Positions 24,379 to 35,563 of a stretch of 64,000 bases of DNA are shown piece by piece. Where the stretch lies: the NCBI GenBank assembly GCA_024752435.1, contig CP103025.1, positions 1,674,001 to 1,738,000 on the forward strand, given 5' to 3'. Both the position numbers and the translations under genes were made by a program. This DNA is from Allantophomopsis cytisporea (Eukaryota; Ascomycota; Leotiomycetes; Phacidiales; Phacidiaceae). The notes below the pieces were generated by a model. The model made no database searches and was not told where the DNA came from. It saw nothing but the letters and a program-made list of their open reading frames with translations. Numbering within the stretch: position 1 is the stretch's first letter; each line of letters opens with the position of its first letter.

Positions 24379-24875
24379 TGTATGATGTTGATTGATTGAT
24401 TGATTCATGTCGATTTGGATACCCGGGACGACGGCATTGGGTGGCGTTTTTGAGCGGTTTAGATATATAATGCTATTTGTTTGAATATGCTTGTTGATCT
24501 GCTGGTCGTGTGGTGTCCTGATTATGATTTGTGTACTGCTCGGCGTGTTTGATGTAACTTCTTGGAAGCTTTCGTGATAGACCGGATTGCGAAAGGTAAT
24601 CATGAAACCAATGACACCGCATAGACCGTATTACGATTTGCTAACTGGTAGGATACAAATAAATAAATATCAAATTTATTCAACAGAAAACATCATACTA
24701 CTTTTAAAATATCAACCAATCACGCATATTGCACCGTAAGAAGATATTTAACGTGGGTATCATACAATCTAAATACTTTTAGCTTTTAGCTTCCAACTTT
24801 TCATCTTTACATGCGGCATAAACCAAATCCTCATTCGCCTCCTCTCCCCCTCGTTCTTTCACATATCCAAACCCT
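24379..24875. other. convergent 3' spacer
   Basis: Lies between the MFS gene (plus) and P5C dehydrogenase (minus). It includes a short (GATT)n run at about 24388-24405 and AT-rich probable polyadenylation sequence near 24660-24720. No gene is seen. Confidence 0.5.
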
Positions 24876-26732
24876 CTACTCATTAGAAGGATAAAGAACC
24901 TTCTCCGTAGCGTTAAACTCCTCCTTGATACTTCTCGCACTAACAAATCTCGTCAAAAGATTCAATGAACCCGCCTTATCATTAGTGCCACTCGCCCGCG
25001 CACCTCCAAACGGCTGCTGGCCAACAACTGCACCGGTACTCTTGCAGTTAACGTAGAAGTTACCAGCCGAGTTTCTCAATGCTTCCTCAGCGAAGCGAAT
25101 TGCCTCGCGGTCTTTTGCGAAGACAGAACCGGTGAGCGCATACTCGGTGGCGCCGTCGATCGTCTTGCAGATCTCGGCGAAGGCGTTGGGGGTGGCATCA
25201 TCGTAGACGTAGACTGTGAGGATGGGACCGAAGAGCTCGGTGGAAAAGAGCTTGTGGTCTGGGTTGGCAGTCGCATAGATGGTAGGGTGAATGTAGAAGC
25301 CCTTGGACGAGTCATACTTTCCACCGATAAGGCAATCAAGCTCGGCATCATCCTTAGCGGCGTCGATGACACCGGAGAGCTTGTCGAAAGAGCCCTGGTG
25401 AATGACGGGTCCAATAAAGTTGGCATGGTCGGTTGGAGGGCCAATCTTGAGGGCGGCCGTCTCACGGACGGCGATGTCCTTGAAGGCAGGCCAGAGGGAC
25501 TTAGGGATGTATGCTCGTGAAGTGGCGCTGCATTTCTGGCCCTGGTACTCAAAGGCTCCGCGGACAGTCTGGATAGCGGCGTTCTTGACATCGGCGGATG
25601 GGTGCAAAAGATGGAAGTTCTTACCACCGGTTTCACCGACAATACGTGGGTAGCCGATGTACTTTCCCTCGGCGACGCCCGAAGCAATGCTGCCGTACAG
25701 CTTTCGGAAAACGGAGGTGGAGCCAGTGTAGTGCAGGGCTGAAAATTGCTTGTGGGCGAGCACAACCTTAGTTACTTCCTCTGGGTTTCCAGGGATGAAT
25801 TGGATGACATTGGGTGGGAGACCAGCTTCTAAAAGAATCTGGTAGACGAGCCAATTGGAGGCAATTGCTGAGTCGGAGGGCTTCCAGACTACTACGTTGC
25901 CCATTAATGCTGGGGCGCCGGGGAGGTTGCCAGCGATGGCGGTAAAGTTGAATGGGGTGATGGCGTAGACAAATCCTTCAAGTGGTCTGTACTCCACTCT
26001 GTTCCATACACCTGGAGAATTGTGCACGGGTTGTTGGCTGTAGAGTTCCTGGGCGTACTGAACATTGAATCGAAGGAAATCCGCAAGCTCAGCAGCTGTG
26101 TCGATCTCGGCTTGCCAGGCGTTCTTGCCCTGGCCAAGCATTGTAGCAGCCATTATCTCGTATCTGTACTTGCCAGCTACAAGGTCAGCCGCCTTAAGGA
26201 AGATAGCAGCACGGTCAGCGAATGGCATGGATTCCCATGCTGGCTTGGCCTCGAGGGCAGCATCGATGGCAGCAGAGACGTCCGAAGCAGAGGCATTAGA
26301 GTATGATGCAACGGTAGAGCTATGGTTGGAAGGGTTTTGTTGGCTACGAATGGAAGAGGTCTTGATCTGTCCAGCTGTCAACATACCGTTCTTATTTTCA
26401 ATTGAAAGCGGCAGCTAAACTTACCTCTTTACCGCCTACAACAATCGGGACCTCCAAGGGAGTCTTCTTTTGATAGCTCTCGAGAGCAGCAGTCAAACCC
26501 TCTCTCTGAGCAGATCCTCTTGCATAATGATGCTAAATCAATCAGCATCAACCAATATCATTATGCTGACCGTTTTTGGCACACAATGAGAGGTAAAACT
26601 CACGTTTGGCTCATTGTTGACCTTTGGAATCTGGAAAGTCGCCAAAGTGGAGGCGGAGCGGGGAAGCTGCGACTTAATCGCACATCTACTCCCAACCAAG
26701 CCCAAAGATCCCAAACTTCTTGAAGCAATCAT
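24876..26732 (-). CDS. PUT2: delta-1-pyrroline-5-carboxylate dehydrogenase, mitochondrial
   Basis: Oxidises P5C/glutamate semialdehyde to glutamate with NAD+, the second step of proline (and arginine-derived) catabolism. Exons 26732-26604, 26532-26425 and 26366-24876 give 575 residues. The N-terminus (MIASRSLGSLGLVGSRCAIK to RSASTLATF) is a mitochondrial presequence. ALDH-fold motifs are ITPFNFTAIAGNLPGAPALM, the general-base Glu at about 324 (RIVGETGGKNFH) and the catalytic Cys at about 358 (EYQGQKCSATSR). The start is the first ATG after an in-frame upstream hydrophobic stretch lacking signals. The promoter carries a CGG-N9-CCG element (separate entry). The symbol is by orthology to yeast; the Aspergillus name would be prnC. 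Confidence 0.95.
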
Positions 26733-28088
26733 TATGAAAGCAATTGATTCAAATCCCAACAGAATAATACGAAGAGAAATGAAGAAAAGAACAAAGGTGA
26801 GGAAGGGGGTTTTTTTGGGCTCGTCTGAGATATGTAGGTATGGCACTTATATCATGACCCGATAACCTTTCCAGCAGTTTGGGGCTGTCGGTTTCCAGCG
26901 GCTTAGAAAGCTCTTATCTTTGTAATTCACTGCAGATAAGGTACTAAAATCACGTGAGGCGGCTCCTTAGGCCGAAAAGCGGAGCAACCGTGGTTGTTCC
27001 TAGGTAATCATTACACGATACGATGATAGACGCCCGCAGCGGTCGGGTATAGAGACTTCGTGCTTAGATGCTTAGGAAAGTAGCTATATAGTATATTGAA
27101 TCAGCAGTTACGATAGTAATCGAAGAGGAGTTAGAAAAAATGATGATATAAGAGGAAGAATTAGAATTATAAGAGAAACAATGGTGATCCGACAGGCCCT
27201 ATAGCCAGCCCAAGTAGAAGTAGAACTCCCTGCAAAAATCTTTGGGCATAGCGTCTACTTTTATGAAATAAGGTTGAGCCGCGTGCTAGCCGACTTGCTG
27301 CTTTAGGGACATATGTAGACTTACACTCACAATTACGATTTTGTTCGAATCTCTTGGTTAATATTCCCATCGATCCCAGATCTGTTCAAAGGTAGCAGAC
27401 TCCTAGATATATTATGGCTTTATGAAATAGCGTGTTTGTTTGTGGCTCAATCAAAGTCACAGTTGTCTCAAGACAAGAAACACTGTTCTGTAGACCAAGA
27501 GCTTTAAGGTGGCCAAACAATAACTAACTTGCAAAATATAGCCTTGACGATTGAAACCACTCCGACATCGCAATACTAGAATAGCTGCGTTGTGTAAAAA
27601 GAATGGCGCATTCTGGGGATATTGTACGAATATACATAATTTCTTCGGTCAATAACCCCATGAACTCATACTCGTCTCATTTCAACAAAGCTTGTTGCCA
27701 ACATACTTTTGATCCCATTTCTTCTTTGAAAGATTAAACATAATACTCGAACAGTACTTACGTGCTTGAATAGACCCCCAGCAGATAAGCAAGGTAGTCG
27801 AACTTGCTATTAGTAGTTGGGTTTGATTGGAGTGTAACCAGCACAATATCACAATGATGTCGCCTCGCAGCGCTTGTAATTAAGAGGCTCAAAAAGCGTC
27901 TCAGTATCGAGGATGCGTAAATATAATTAGAAGGCGGAAAAAGAGAAAGGGGTCAAATCACAGGAAGTGTACAAATTTCCACGTCATATCTTCATAAACG
28001 TGAAGATCCTCACACGTGTCTCCTCTAATAGAATCATCCAAGACATTAAAAAATGATCATGAGCTGGATCGAGTGGTTCTTCGAATCT
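26733..28088. other. 1.4-kb spacer with AT-rich, possibly repeat-derived sequence
   Basis: The left part is the P5C dehydrogenase promoter. From about 27060 to 27420 the DNA is TA-rich and stop-dense, with broken protein-like stretches in several frames, as expected of an old mutated repeat. I find no terminal repeats or transposase motifs. The right end would hold the 3' UTR of the thiamine gene. Confidence 0.35.
26951..26982. promoter_or_regulatory. CACGTG box and CGG-N9-CCG-N5-CGG element upstream of P5C dehydrogenase
   Basis: CACGTG at 26951-26956 is followed by CGG at 26960-26962, CCG at 26972-26974 and CGG at 26980-26982, about 220-250 bp before the PUT2-like start. Inverted CGG/CCG triplets are the usual targets of Zn2Cys6 activators; yeast Put3 recognises CGG-N10-CCG. 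The one-base-shorter spacing leaves the assignment open. Confidence 0.35.
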
Positions 28089-30135
28089 CTATTGTGCTCC
28101 ACCGCCCATATCCCAAAATCCTGTTTCCATCTATACGCATGGGTCAGCCAACATGCAGATACCTACAGCACGTAGAGATTTAGACTTACATTGGTGGCAT
28201 TTACGAAGATCTTAACAAGCTCTTCAATGCGGCTCGGAGATTGCAGCAGAACATGCTTCTCTAGCAAAGCTAGCAACTGTCAGTAGCTGATTCATCACAC
28301 ATAGAGTGCAAGAGACGTTACCTGACCCAATGGCCACAGCCTCAGTATAATCGTCAGCAACGTAAGTCTCGATCCATTTCCAGTAGATGTTTCCTTCTCT
28401 CTTGGTGTTGGGATCATCGAACAATCTCCTAGCAATAACTCCATAGCCTATCAAACAAGGAGCCATTGAAATTTGGAGGGCGAGCCAGTCTTGGGATTGG
28501 CCGATATCGAGCACAAATCTACCGCTATTAGAATAGAAGTTCTCAAGATCAACGAGGAATTGACAGATACCTTGTATATGCAGTGCATGCCAGACTCTCC
28601 TCCGCACTCTCCATTTCCTTCTTGGAGACTCCGAAGCCAGAACAATACTCGACATGCAGCGCCGTCTCACGCTGGATATGTGTGACTATCTGGGCTGACA
28701 TGGCGATCGTCTCCATTGTGTTGGCCTTGTATGCAGCCAGTGCGTTGGCTCTAGCAAATTGAATGAGGTATAGATAGTCTTGGATAAGATAGTACTTGAA
28801 TGCCTCTACGGGTAAAGTGCCGTCAGCGAGTCTTGAGACGAACTCATGCTCAGTATGATGTTTCCAAGCCTCCTTGACATCGCCTCTTTCTAGGAGGTAC
28901 TCAACAAAACGACCACTGTCCTTGTCAGCATATACTGGTGTAAGAATTAAGAGACTTACGGTACAAATGGTAAAGTGTAAGTAGAATGGAAGTGATTGAT
29001 AGGACCATTACCATGACCGAGATCGGTTGCAGTCTTGATACCAGCTTCAATATACCTACAGGCTGCCTTAACGGCCTGTGGCATTGGTAGTCCTTTCGCA
29101 AGGTTTGATGCAATAGCAGCTAAATTATATTAGTCAAAATAATATCAGATTTAGAAAGAAAAACTCACAGGCTAAAGAACATCCAGTACCGTGGGTGTTT
29201 TTAGACTTCTGATAAAGTGTCTCGATCTTCAATACCTCCCCCTCACCATACAAGAGGTCCACCATAATCTCCTTTTCTTCATCTAAAATAGCTATCTTTC
29301 CATCCCTCTTGAGAGGTAAATGACCGCCCTTTATCAACACCCATCTTGGACCCAGAGCCTGCACGGCCTTTGCAAGAGCAATGAGATCCTCAATACTTTC
29401 GGGGGTCTTGGCATCGTGGCCTGCATCTGAAAGGAGGAGTATAGCCTCAGGTACATTAGGAGTTAAGATGGTAGCCACAGGAAGTAGATGTTTCCGTAAC
29501 TCCTTAATCGCATCTTGAGCTAGTAGCTGAGCACCACTAGTTGAGACCATAACCTGATAAATTAGTAGAGCCTCTATGGCATAAGTAACATGAATCTTAC
29601 CGGATCAATAACTGTAGTCTTGAGGTCATATTTCTTCAAGCTGTCTGCAACAACCTCAATGATCTCCTTTGTCGCAAGCATTCCTACACTACGTCAGTAC
29701 CGAGATTAGTGCAGCGCAGTTCAATTATTTCCACTTGCTTACCAGTCTTGACTACATCGACACCCACATCTTCTACACAAGCCTTGATGCATTTTCCTAC
29801 AAACCCAGCAGGTACCCAGTGGATATCGTCGACGCCAAGAGTGTTCTGGGCCGTGAGCGCAGTGGTAGCAGTCATAGCATAGCAGCCATGAGCGGCAATA
29901 ACCTTCTGATCAGCCTCGAGCCCCCTAAAGCTTAATCAGCCAGTGTTCGTCAATAAGCCCCAGGCCGATTCTCAATGCCTTTCTCCTACAGCAGATCTAG
30001 ACGGGAGCAGATAGCGCACGGTCATGTATAGTGAGTGGGGTTACAGAAAGCTTCCAGAAAACAGGCTGTGAGAGCAACTTACGCGCCACCGGAGCTATCG
30101 CTGCCAGCGATGACAAGAACTTTGCCCTGCGCCAT
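28089..30135 (-). CDS. THI20: bifunctional HMP/HMP-P kinase and TENA/THI-4 thiaminase II
   Basis: Phosphorylates hydroxymethylpyrimidine to its diphosphate for thiamine synthesis; the C-terminal half salvages pyrimidine from degraded thiamine. Nine exons (30135-30083, 29924-29743, 29683-29601, 29553-29169, 29119-28960, 28915-28571, 28518-28322, 28269-28190, 28130-28089) give 508 residues. The kinase part has VLVIAGSDSSGGAGLEADQK, the oxyanion motif KNTHGTGCSLASAIASNLAKG-like stretch at exons 4-5, and GHGNGPINHFHS. The TENA part has AFKYYLIQDYLYLIQFARA, HVEYCSGFGVSKKEME (catalytic Cys) and DDYTEAVAIGS. This fusion order is that of yeast Thi20. I searched the upstream region and introns by eye for a TPP riboswitch core and found none. 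Confidence 0.93.
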
Positions 30136-31020
30136 TCCGTGCACTTTATATCAGATGCTCAGAACTCAGAGAGAGAGAAAATGACGTGCACTGGATGCTG
30201 CCGTTTAAGCTTATTAGGATTCCTCACGAAATATCGAATGAAAGGTGGGGCCTTTAACGAGCTAAATACGCCGCTGTACGGAGTGTACTTCCGTGCTTTC
30301 CTGATTTATTGCGACTGCCTGAGATAAGATGATTTTCATATTATTACAAACTACCTAGTCATGTAGAAATACATTAAATTTAGAAGTATATTAGTGGGGT
30401 CAAGGCATGATGTCAAGGCGGTGGAGAATGAGCCGCAGTAGTTGTTACCTTCGGCACCGATTGCAGATATGAAGGCATAGATTACCAGTTTGGTTAGTTT
30501 TGATCGGTCAGGTCTCATAAGTCAGATAGTTTAAATTTCCATTGACGATTCAATGTACCTGTGCCATCTCCCCGCTCGCGATCAACACGACCATCTCCGT
30601 TGTCACCCTTCTAGTCCGTACTAGTAAGCTTTGTATAACACCATAAGGTAGCTTCTCGAACGTACTGTATCGGCATCTATATCTTATCTCAATACATCTA
30701 TCGAACAATCTTATACACAAGTCTATTTCGAGGCCACTGCCAAATCTCAAAGAGCTACATCAACACAGTGCTTCCACATACACCTAGACCAAGACACACA
30801 GGAGCCTAAGAGCTCACATAAGACTTTAAAGATATATCCTTTAGGTAAATTGGTCTTACAGCTACACGCTCGGTTGTCTGCCTCCAATTGACTCTTCGGC
30901 ATTGGACATCATCTGCTGCTTCCCAAGACTGAATACATAATCAGTACTAACGCGTCTACTTTTAGGTTTGTTCTATAGCGCATATATACGAAGGGGCATT
31001 GCTCCAAATACACGGCCCAA
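30136..31020. other. divergent promoter region THI20 / SGF29
   Basis: 885 bp between two divergent starts. An AT-rich middle lies at about 30340-30400, and CT/A-rich leader-like sequence precedes 31021. No gene is supported. Confidence 0.5.
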
Positions 31021-32044
31021 ATGAACAGATCCCGAGGCTCGGGGCGCAATGGTGGACGAGGTATAGCGGAGAACGGCGAGGAACAAAACCTGTGGAACTA
31101 TTGTCTTCAATTGAAGCAACGCCTCGCAGAAAACGAAGCGCAGGCCAAGGTCTTTTCACAGCAAATTGTCGACTTAGAGTTAGCTTACAAACTAAAAGGT
31201 GATGCTAATGAGAGTATGTGCTTGGAAGGGGGCAGCTTGTTCGCGATGAGAGACTAACCTCTACACAGAGCTTACGATGAAAGAAATCGACGCGCTCGAC
31301 AATGCCTACCGCCAGAACGCAAAGATATCTGATGAACAGATGTCGACCGGAGGCGAGCTGAAGGAGAAATTCGAGATTTTAAGGGCACTCAGAGCTCAGA
31401 ATGACGACATCCCGTCATCTTCTTCTTCGAGACAACGCCAGCCACCACGAGAGACTTCAAGGCCGATCGCGGATATGGATGGACCGAGCGACTCGCCCGC
31501 ACCGAGTCCTGTAGTAGACAGAGCGGCAAGAAGGAACGGAGGCACGTCTTCGGCGCGTGGAAGTATACCACCCAGAGACACGACCGCGGCATCGGAAGAA
31601 ACCGAATCGATAGATCTGCCAACGAAGCCCGGCAAAGTCACAATCACCTACACTCAAGGCGCAGAAGTAGCATTCAAGCCTAAGATCCCCAATGCCGAGG
31701 AGTCTGATTGGATTCTCGGTACAGTGGTCAAGGTCATTGGCGAAGGTAAGAGCAGACGGTACGATGTACAAGACCCAGAACCCGATGAGCGCACAAAACA
31801 ACTGCCAGTCTTCAGGACTTCGGCTTCTTCTATGGTCCCTATTCCACCTATAGGCGCTCCATTACCAGATTACCCGAAGGGGAAGAACGTGCTTGCTAGA
31901 TATCCGGACACGACTACATTTTATAGAGCTGAAGTTGTGGGCATGAACGGTAAGGAGGTCAGCTTGAAGTTTGAGGGTGAGGAAGATGCTCAGGCGGTCA
32001 CGAGCGTTGACAGGCGCTTTGTTTTAGACTATCGGGTCACCTAA
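31021..32044 (+). CDS. SGF29: SAGA-associated factor 29 (tandem Tudor reader)
   Basis: Binds H3K4me2/3 and helps target SAGA histone acetylation to promoters. Exons 31021-31213 and 31269-32044 give 322 residues. An N-terminal helical coiled-coil segment spans about 23-105 (LWNYCLQLKQRLAENEAQAK), followed by a Ser/Pro/Arg-rich linker to about 180. The SGF29 double-Tudor domain is at about 187-320, with VAFKPKIPNAEESDWILG, RYDVQDPEPDE, the cage-region YPDTTTFYRAEVVG and the terminal RRFVLDYRV. The length is typical for fungal orthologues. Confidence 0.9.
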
Positions 32045-32547
32045 TATCTCCTGAGTGTTATCTGTTTGTTTTAGAAAAAAAATTGTTTTTGGGGCGTATA
32101 TGGTATTGGCGGCATGGAGAGGAGATTATTATACCCTTGAGTGCGTGGGAGAACGATTGAAGGATATGTAATGGACCTTTGCTTTGAGAAACTTCATGTT
32201 TGACAGGTTTGATCATTGTTATTTATTTTGTATAACTCTGCTTGGAATCGAAGTATTGGGTTCAACAAGTTTGAAAATTCCTACCATGGAACATGTTGTT
32301 CGAAAATACAAAGTGACTATGAAAGTAACTATGAATGATATGGAGCTACTTTCGTGGGCTTCTCAACTCCTACTCAAAAGTGGTCCTTCACTGCTTCGAC
32401 TTAGATTGTCACATACAAGATACTTTACACTCTAAGATAGGAGAAAATATTCGTCCGAGTGGATTTCCAATGCACGCTATGCTATGCAATGAACTATACA
32501 AAACTATATCTCAACACTCCAGGGTTAGCGCAGCGTAACGTTGCTCT
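32045..32547. other. convergent 3' spacer
   Basis: Lies between SGF29 (plus) and the Cdc1/Ted1-like gene (minus). It holds both 3' UTRs; a poly-A run is at about 32075-32082. No gene is seen. Confidence 0.5.
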
Positions 32548-34323
32548 TCATCTTTCGACATGATTCTCATAGGAAAGCATATGGCCAACCTTCCCATTCC
32601 CAATGCCATTTCCATTCCCATTCCCAATCACCTTTTTCACTTCCCCATTCGTCTTTTCCATCTCAATCCCACCCGCCTTCCCTTCCCTTCCTCCAATCAC
32701 CGTCCATACTACCCCTACGATAGTCAAAACTACCCATACTAGAAGTACTCCCAGCGTGATTAGGTCAACGACATGGATAACCCACCAATGTAATGGTGGC
32801 CCCATGGAGCACGTCGCATACGCAGACCGCCACTGCCACTCGTTGGGATCAAACCACACGCTCAATAGGCCCGCATTGCCGCCGTAGTCGCCCATCATGC
32901 TGCGAACGGTGATCTCGCGGATGCTCGGATGCGGAGCGGCGAGGAGTCCGGATTTTAGGGCAGCGGAGTAGCGGGATGCTTGCCAAACTGGGGTAGAGTC
33001 TTCGTTTTCGTTTTCGATTTCATTTTCATTTCCATTTCCACTTTCAGCCTCATCCTCGACCACACCTTTCTGTTCGATATAATGCCAAATATCACAACCC
33101 TCGTGATCATGCCCGTTTATCACCAGTCCCCTCCTTCCCTTTCCGTTTCCATCTGCACTAGGATCTCCACTCATCCCAAACACCCCCTCAAGTACTCCCT
33201 TACTTGCATCCCGACTAAGATGGTTCTGCTCCCTGACCCCACCTCCAAACTTCTCCTCGTGAAAATCAAAGAACGGCCCATCAACACAAATGCCCGCGTC
33301 TTTATATAACGGGATATGCGTTAGAAGTATCGTGAACAGGCCCTCGCGAGCTACATGATGCGAACTGCTGATCACGTCATTGACAAATGCATATGTCTGC
33401 TGCTGTAACTCAGAATCGGCGACAGGGCCGTCGAGGTTCATATTGTTGAGGTTGACAATACGGAGCTCAGGAATTTCGCGCTCAGCACCACCATCAGCAC
33501 CAGTGACCACGGAGGTATTAAGCTGAAAACGCAACTCATAATTCGCCTTCCCGAACGCCTTCTCGAAGCGCGCGAAGCGTTCAGGTGTCAAGTCGCCCGC
33601 ATACCCAATATCGTGATTCCCAGCAACATTAATAAGTCGTGTAGACCAGTCGTGTTCACCGAGATATTCGATGGGCCTATAAGTAGTGAAATCATCTTCG
33701 TTGGAGCTTGTAGTCAGGGCATCATCTACCCTGCTGCTGCTACTGAACGTCCGGTTCCAGAACCGCCATGCGCGGCGCGCGAATTCATCGTCGGCAATCC
33801 ATTGGCTGCCTAGCAGATCGCCGAGCACAGAAACGTGTGTTGGGCGTGTCCACCAGCGGATTGTGCGATGGATGTGGGCTAGGTAGTAGTCGTTGCCAAA
33901 GAGGTCGAGGGTCTTGCGGTAGACCTCGAGGGCTTTGGGAAGGTCGTCGAAATAGAAATCTACGAGATCGTGTAGACTTTGGCGAATACGCTGGAGAGGT
34001 GAGAGATTCGAGGGATTGGTGAGCGCATGGCTAAGGAACGTTTGAAAGTGCGGGTATGAGGCTGCTTCCGGGTTCGCAATGGCGGTGTTTCCCTCAAGTT
34101 GAGGATCTCCAAGTGCTAAAAGTCGGAAAGGTGCTGAGGTGTCATGTTGATTTTGGCTCAGATGAGACTGGAGGGTGTGCAAGTATGAGGAACCCGCATT
34201 GGATTCGGGCGAAGGAAAGGCGCAGAGATGGAAGACTGGGTAGAGGTAGAGGTAAGAGGTGGATATTATGGATAGAGGCAACAGTAGGAACAGTGCATAT
34301 TTCAGCACGTTGATCAGGAACAT
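32548..34323 (-). CDS. ER metallophosphoesterase, Cdc1/Ted1 (MPPE1/PGAP5) family
   Basis: A calcineurin-like, Mn-dependent phosphodiesterase expected to trim ethanolamine phosphate from GPI anchors in the secretory pathway. It is a single exon of 591 residues. The N-terminal signal anchor is at about 5-32 (VLKYALFLLLPLSIISTSYL). Metal-binding motifs are LGDPQLEG (71-78), LGDLLG (167-172), AGNHDIG (234-240), THIPLY (335-340) and NGHDHEGCD (403-411). A C-terminal membrane segment lies at about 513-543. Asn/Glu/Gly-rich low-complexity sequence separates the catalytic domain from the tail (GNGNENEIENENED), and another NG run follows the last TM. Closest in style to Ted1; Cdc1 itself is possible. 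Confidence 0.85.
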   Translation of the reverse strand: MFLINVLKYALFLLLPLSIISTSYLYLYPVFHLCAFPSPESNAGSSYLHTLQSHLSQNQHDTSAPFRLLALGDPQLEGNTAIANPEAASYPHFQTFLSHALTNPSNLSPLQRIRQSLHDLVDFYFDDLPKALEVYRKTLDLFGNDYYLAHIHRTIRWWTRPTHVSVLGDLLGSQWIADDEFARRAWRFWNRTFSSSSRVDDALTTSSNEDDFTTYRPIEYLGEHDWSTRLINVAGNHDIGYAGDLTPERFARFEKAFGKANYELRFQLNTSVVTGADGGAEREIPELRIVNLNNMNLDGPVADSELQQQTYAFVNDVISSSHHVAREGLFTILLTHIPLYKDAGICVDGPFFDFHEEKFGGGVREQNHLSRDASKGVLEGVFGMSGDPSADGNGKGRRGLVINGHDHEGCDIWHYIEQKGVVEDEAESGNGNENEIENENEDSTPVWQASRYSAALKSGLLAAPHPSIREITVRSMMGDYGGNAGLLSVWFDPNEWQWRSAYATCSMGPPLHWWVIHVVDLITLGVLLVWVVLTIVGVVWTVIGGREGKAGGIEMEKTNGEVKKVIGNGNGNGIGNGKVGHMLSYENHVER

Positions 34324-35563
34324 GTAGATGTCTGCATCGGGAGATAATTTGGGAGATGTTGCTGCACCTGGAGATGAAGTGGATAAGGCAGGCAGAAAGT
34401 TTTGAAGAGATAAACGGTGCTGTTATATGAAGATCAATTGGAGGTGTCGCACACAGCTCCAAGGTACATTGCCCATACTCCAGAGTTAACTTTTTGAAAG
34501 CTGTTCAAGGGGTCCAGGAGAACAGGGGTGTAGGGATGAAAGGGGCGCGCAGTGCAAGGACTGAAGATGGTCGTCGCCTAAGGCTTTCATAAATGTGCAC
34601 CAGGTGCAAATGAGATGCAAGGCTGACAGGCCATGTACCGGTCTATCTGTAGGTACCTGAGTTTAGAGTTATCTGTAGTACTTGGTATAAGAATTAAGAT
34701 GTTATCAGGGGTCTGCTTTTAAAAGCTAAGCCATGATAGTAAGGCCAGATTGAGGGCAATGAATTGGAGGATTTAAGTGCCGTATTGTATTTTATTTTAT
34801 TGTATAGGTATTGTATCAAGCCTCGAAGGTATTCAATTCAGAGTGATTGAAGCCACAAAGTTCTTCTTATACTAGCTGTTGTATTCCTTCCGAAGACTGG
34901 GGAACACAGACCGGTAGCTGGTTCAATTATCATGTGATGAATCTGGCCTTGTTGGTCAGTCATCCAACGGCTGATGCTTGTGACGTGCCTACATATGTAG
35001 GTACCTACAGGTAGGTTCAGGTGAGGTACATCCCTAGGTATCTTCCTAGTGACGCTGTTGGAGCCTGTCTAGGCTCTATATATTGGTCTTCGACAACTAT
35101 ATATAAGGATAAGCCACTATTTATAAATATCAATGATAGCACCGAGCGGCTATCACCGCATTTCCAAGGCTTACGTTGTGTATCAAGGTCTCTTGGCAAC
35201 TACGTACAGCTATAAGCACCCACCCGCCTAGCTCAACCTTCTCCGTCGTGCCGCAATAGTACCTTCAACGCGCAACGTACCTACCCAATTGAGCTTTCTC
35301 CACAGATGCGCACGCCCGCTATTCCAGTGAGGTGGGGTAATGAGACCTCAAATCGACTCTGTTACATATGTTGAAATAATTGCGTGCTTCACGCCATAAT
35401 TGAACAACTGCCATATCGACAGTATACCTTCTGATAAGATACCTACACAGAATTCTGCCTTCATCATTGTGACTCTCCAACATTGTTTTGACTGGCAACA
35501 TTCCAATTGACACTCATATAACACTTGCACTTTAAAACCGACCTCTTTATCATACTTATCAAG
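34324..35563. other. divergent promoter region with TAGGTACCTA-type palindromes
   Basis: 1.24 kb between the phosphoesterase start (minus) and the sulfhydrylase start (plus). TGTAGGTACCTG occurs near 34650. Two overlapping perfect palindromes occur at 34988-35008, with more TAGGT/ACCTA half-sites to 35055. No gene is supported. Confidence 0.5.
34988..35008. repeat. two overlapping perfect palindromes
   Basis: CCTACATATGTAGG (34988-35001) and GTAGGTACCTAC (34997-35008) are each self-complementary and share five bases. They could be dyad protein-binding sites or extrude as small cruciforms; no protein is known to me. Confidence 0.6.

Noticed and set aside
23704..24603. 299-codon minus-strand frame under the MFS gene
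   Set aside because: Antisense shadow in a GC-rich coding region; starts and ends in low-complexity sequence with no domain.
30060..31000. Possible TPP riboswitch for the THI20-type gene
   Set aside because: I looked for the conserved CTGAGA and ACCTGATCTGG...GCGAAGG elements on the minus strand in the upstream region and introns and found no match.
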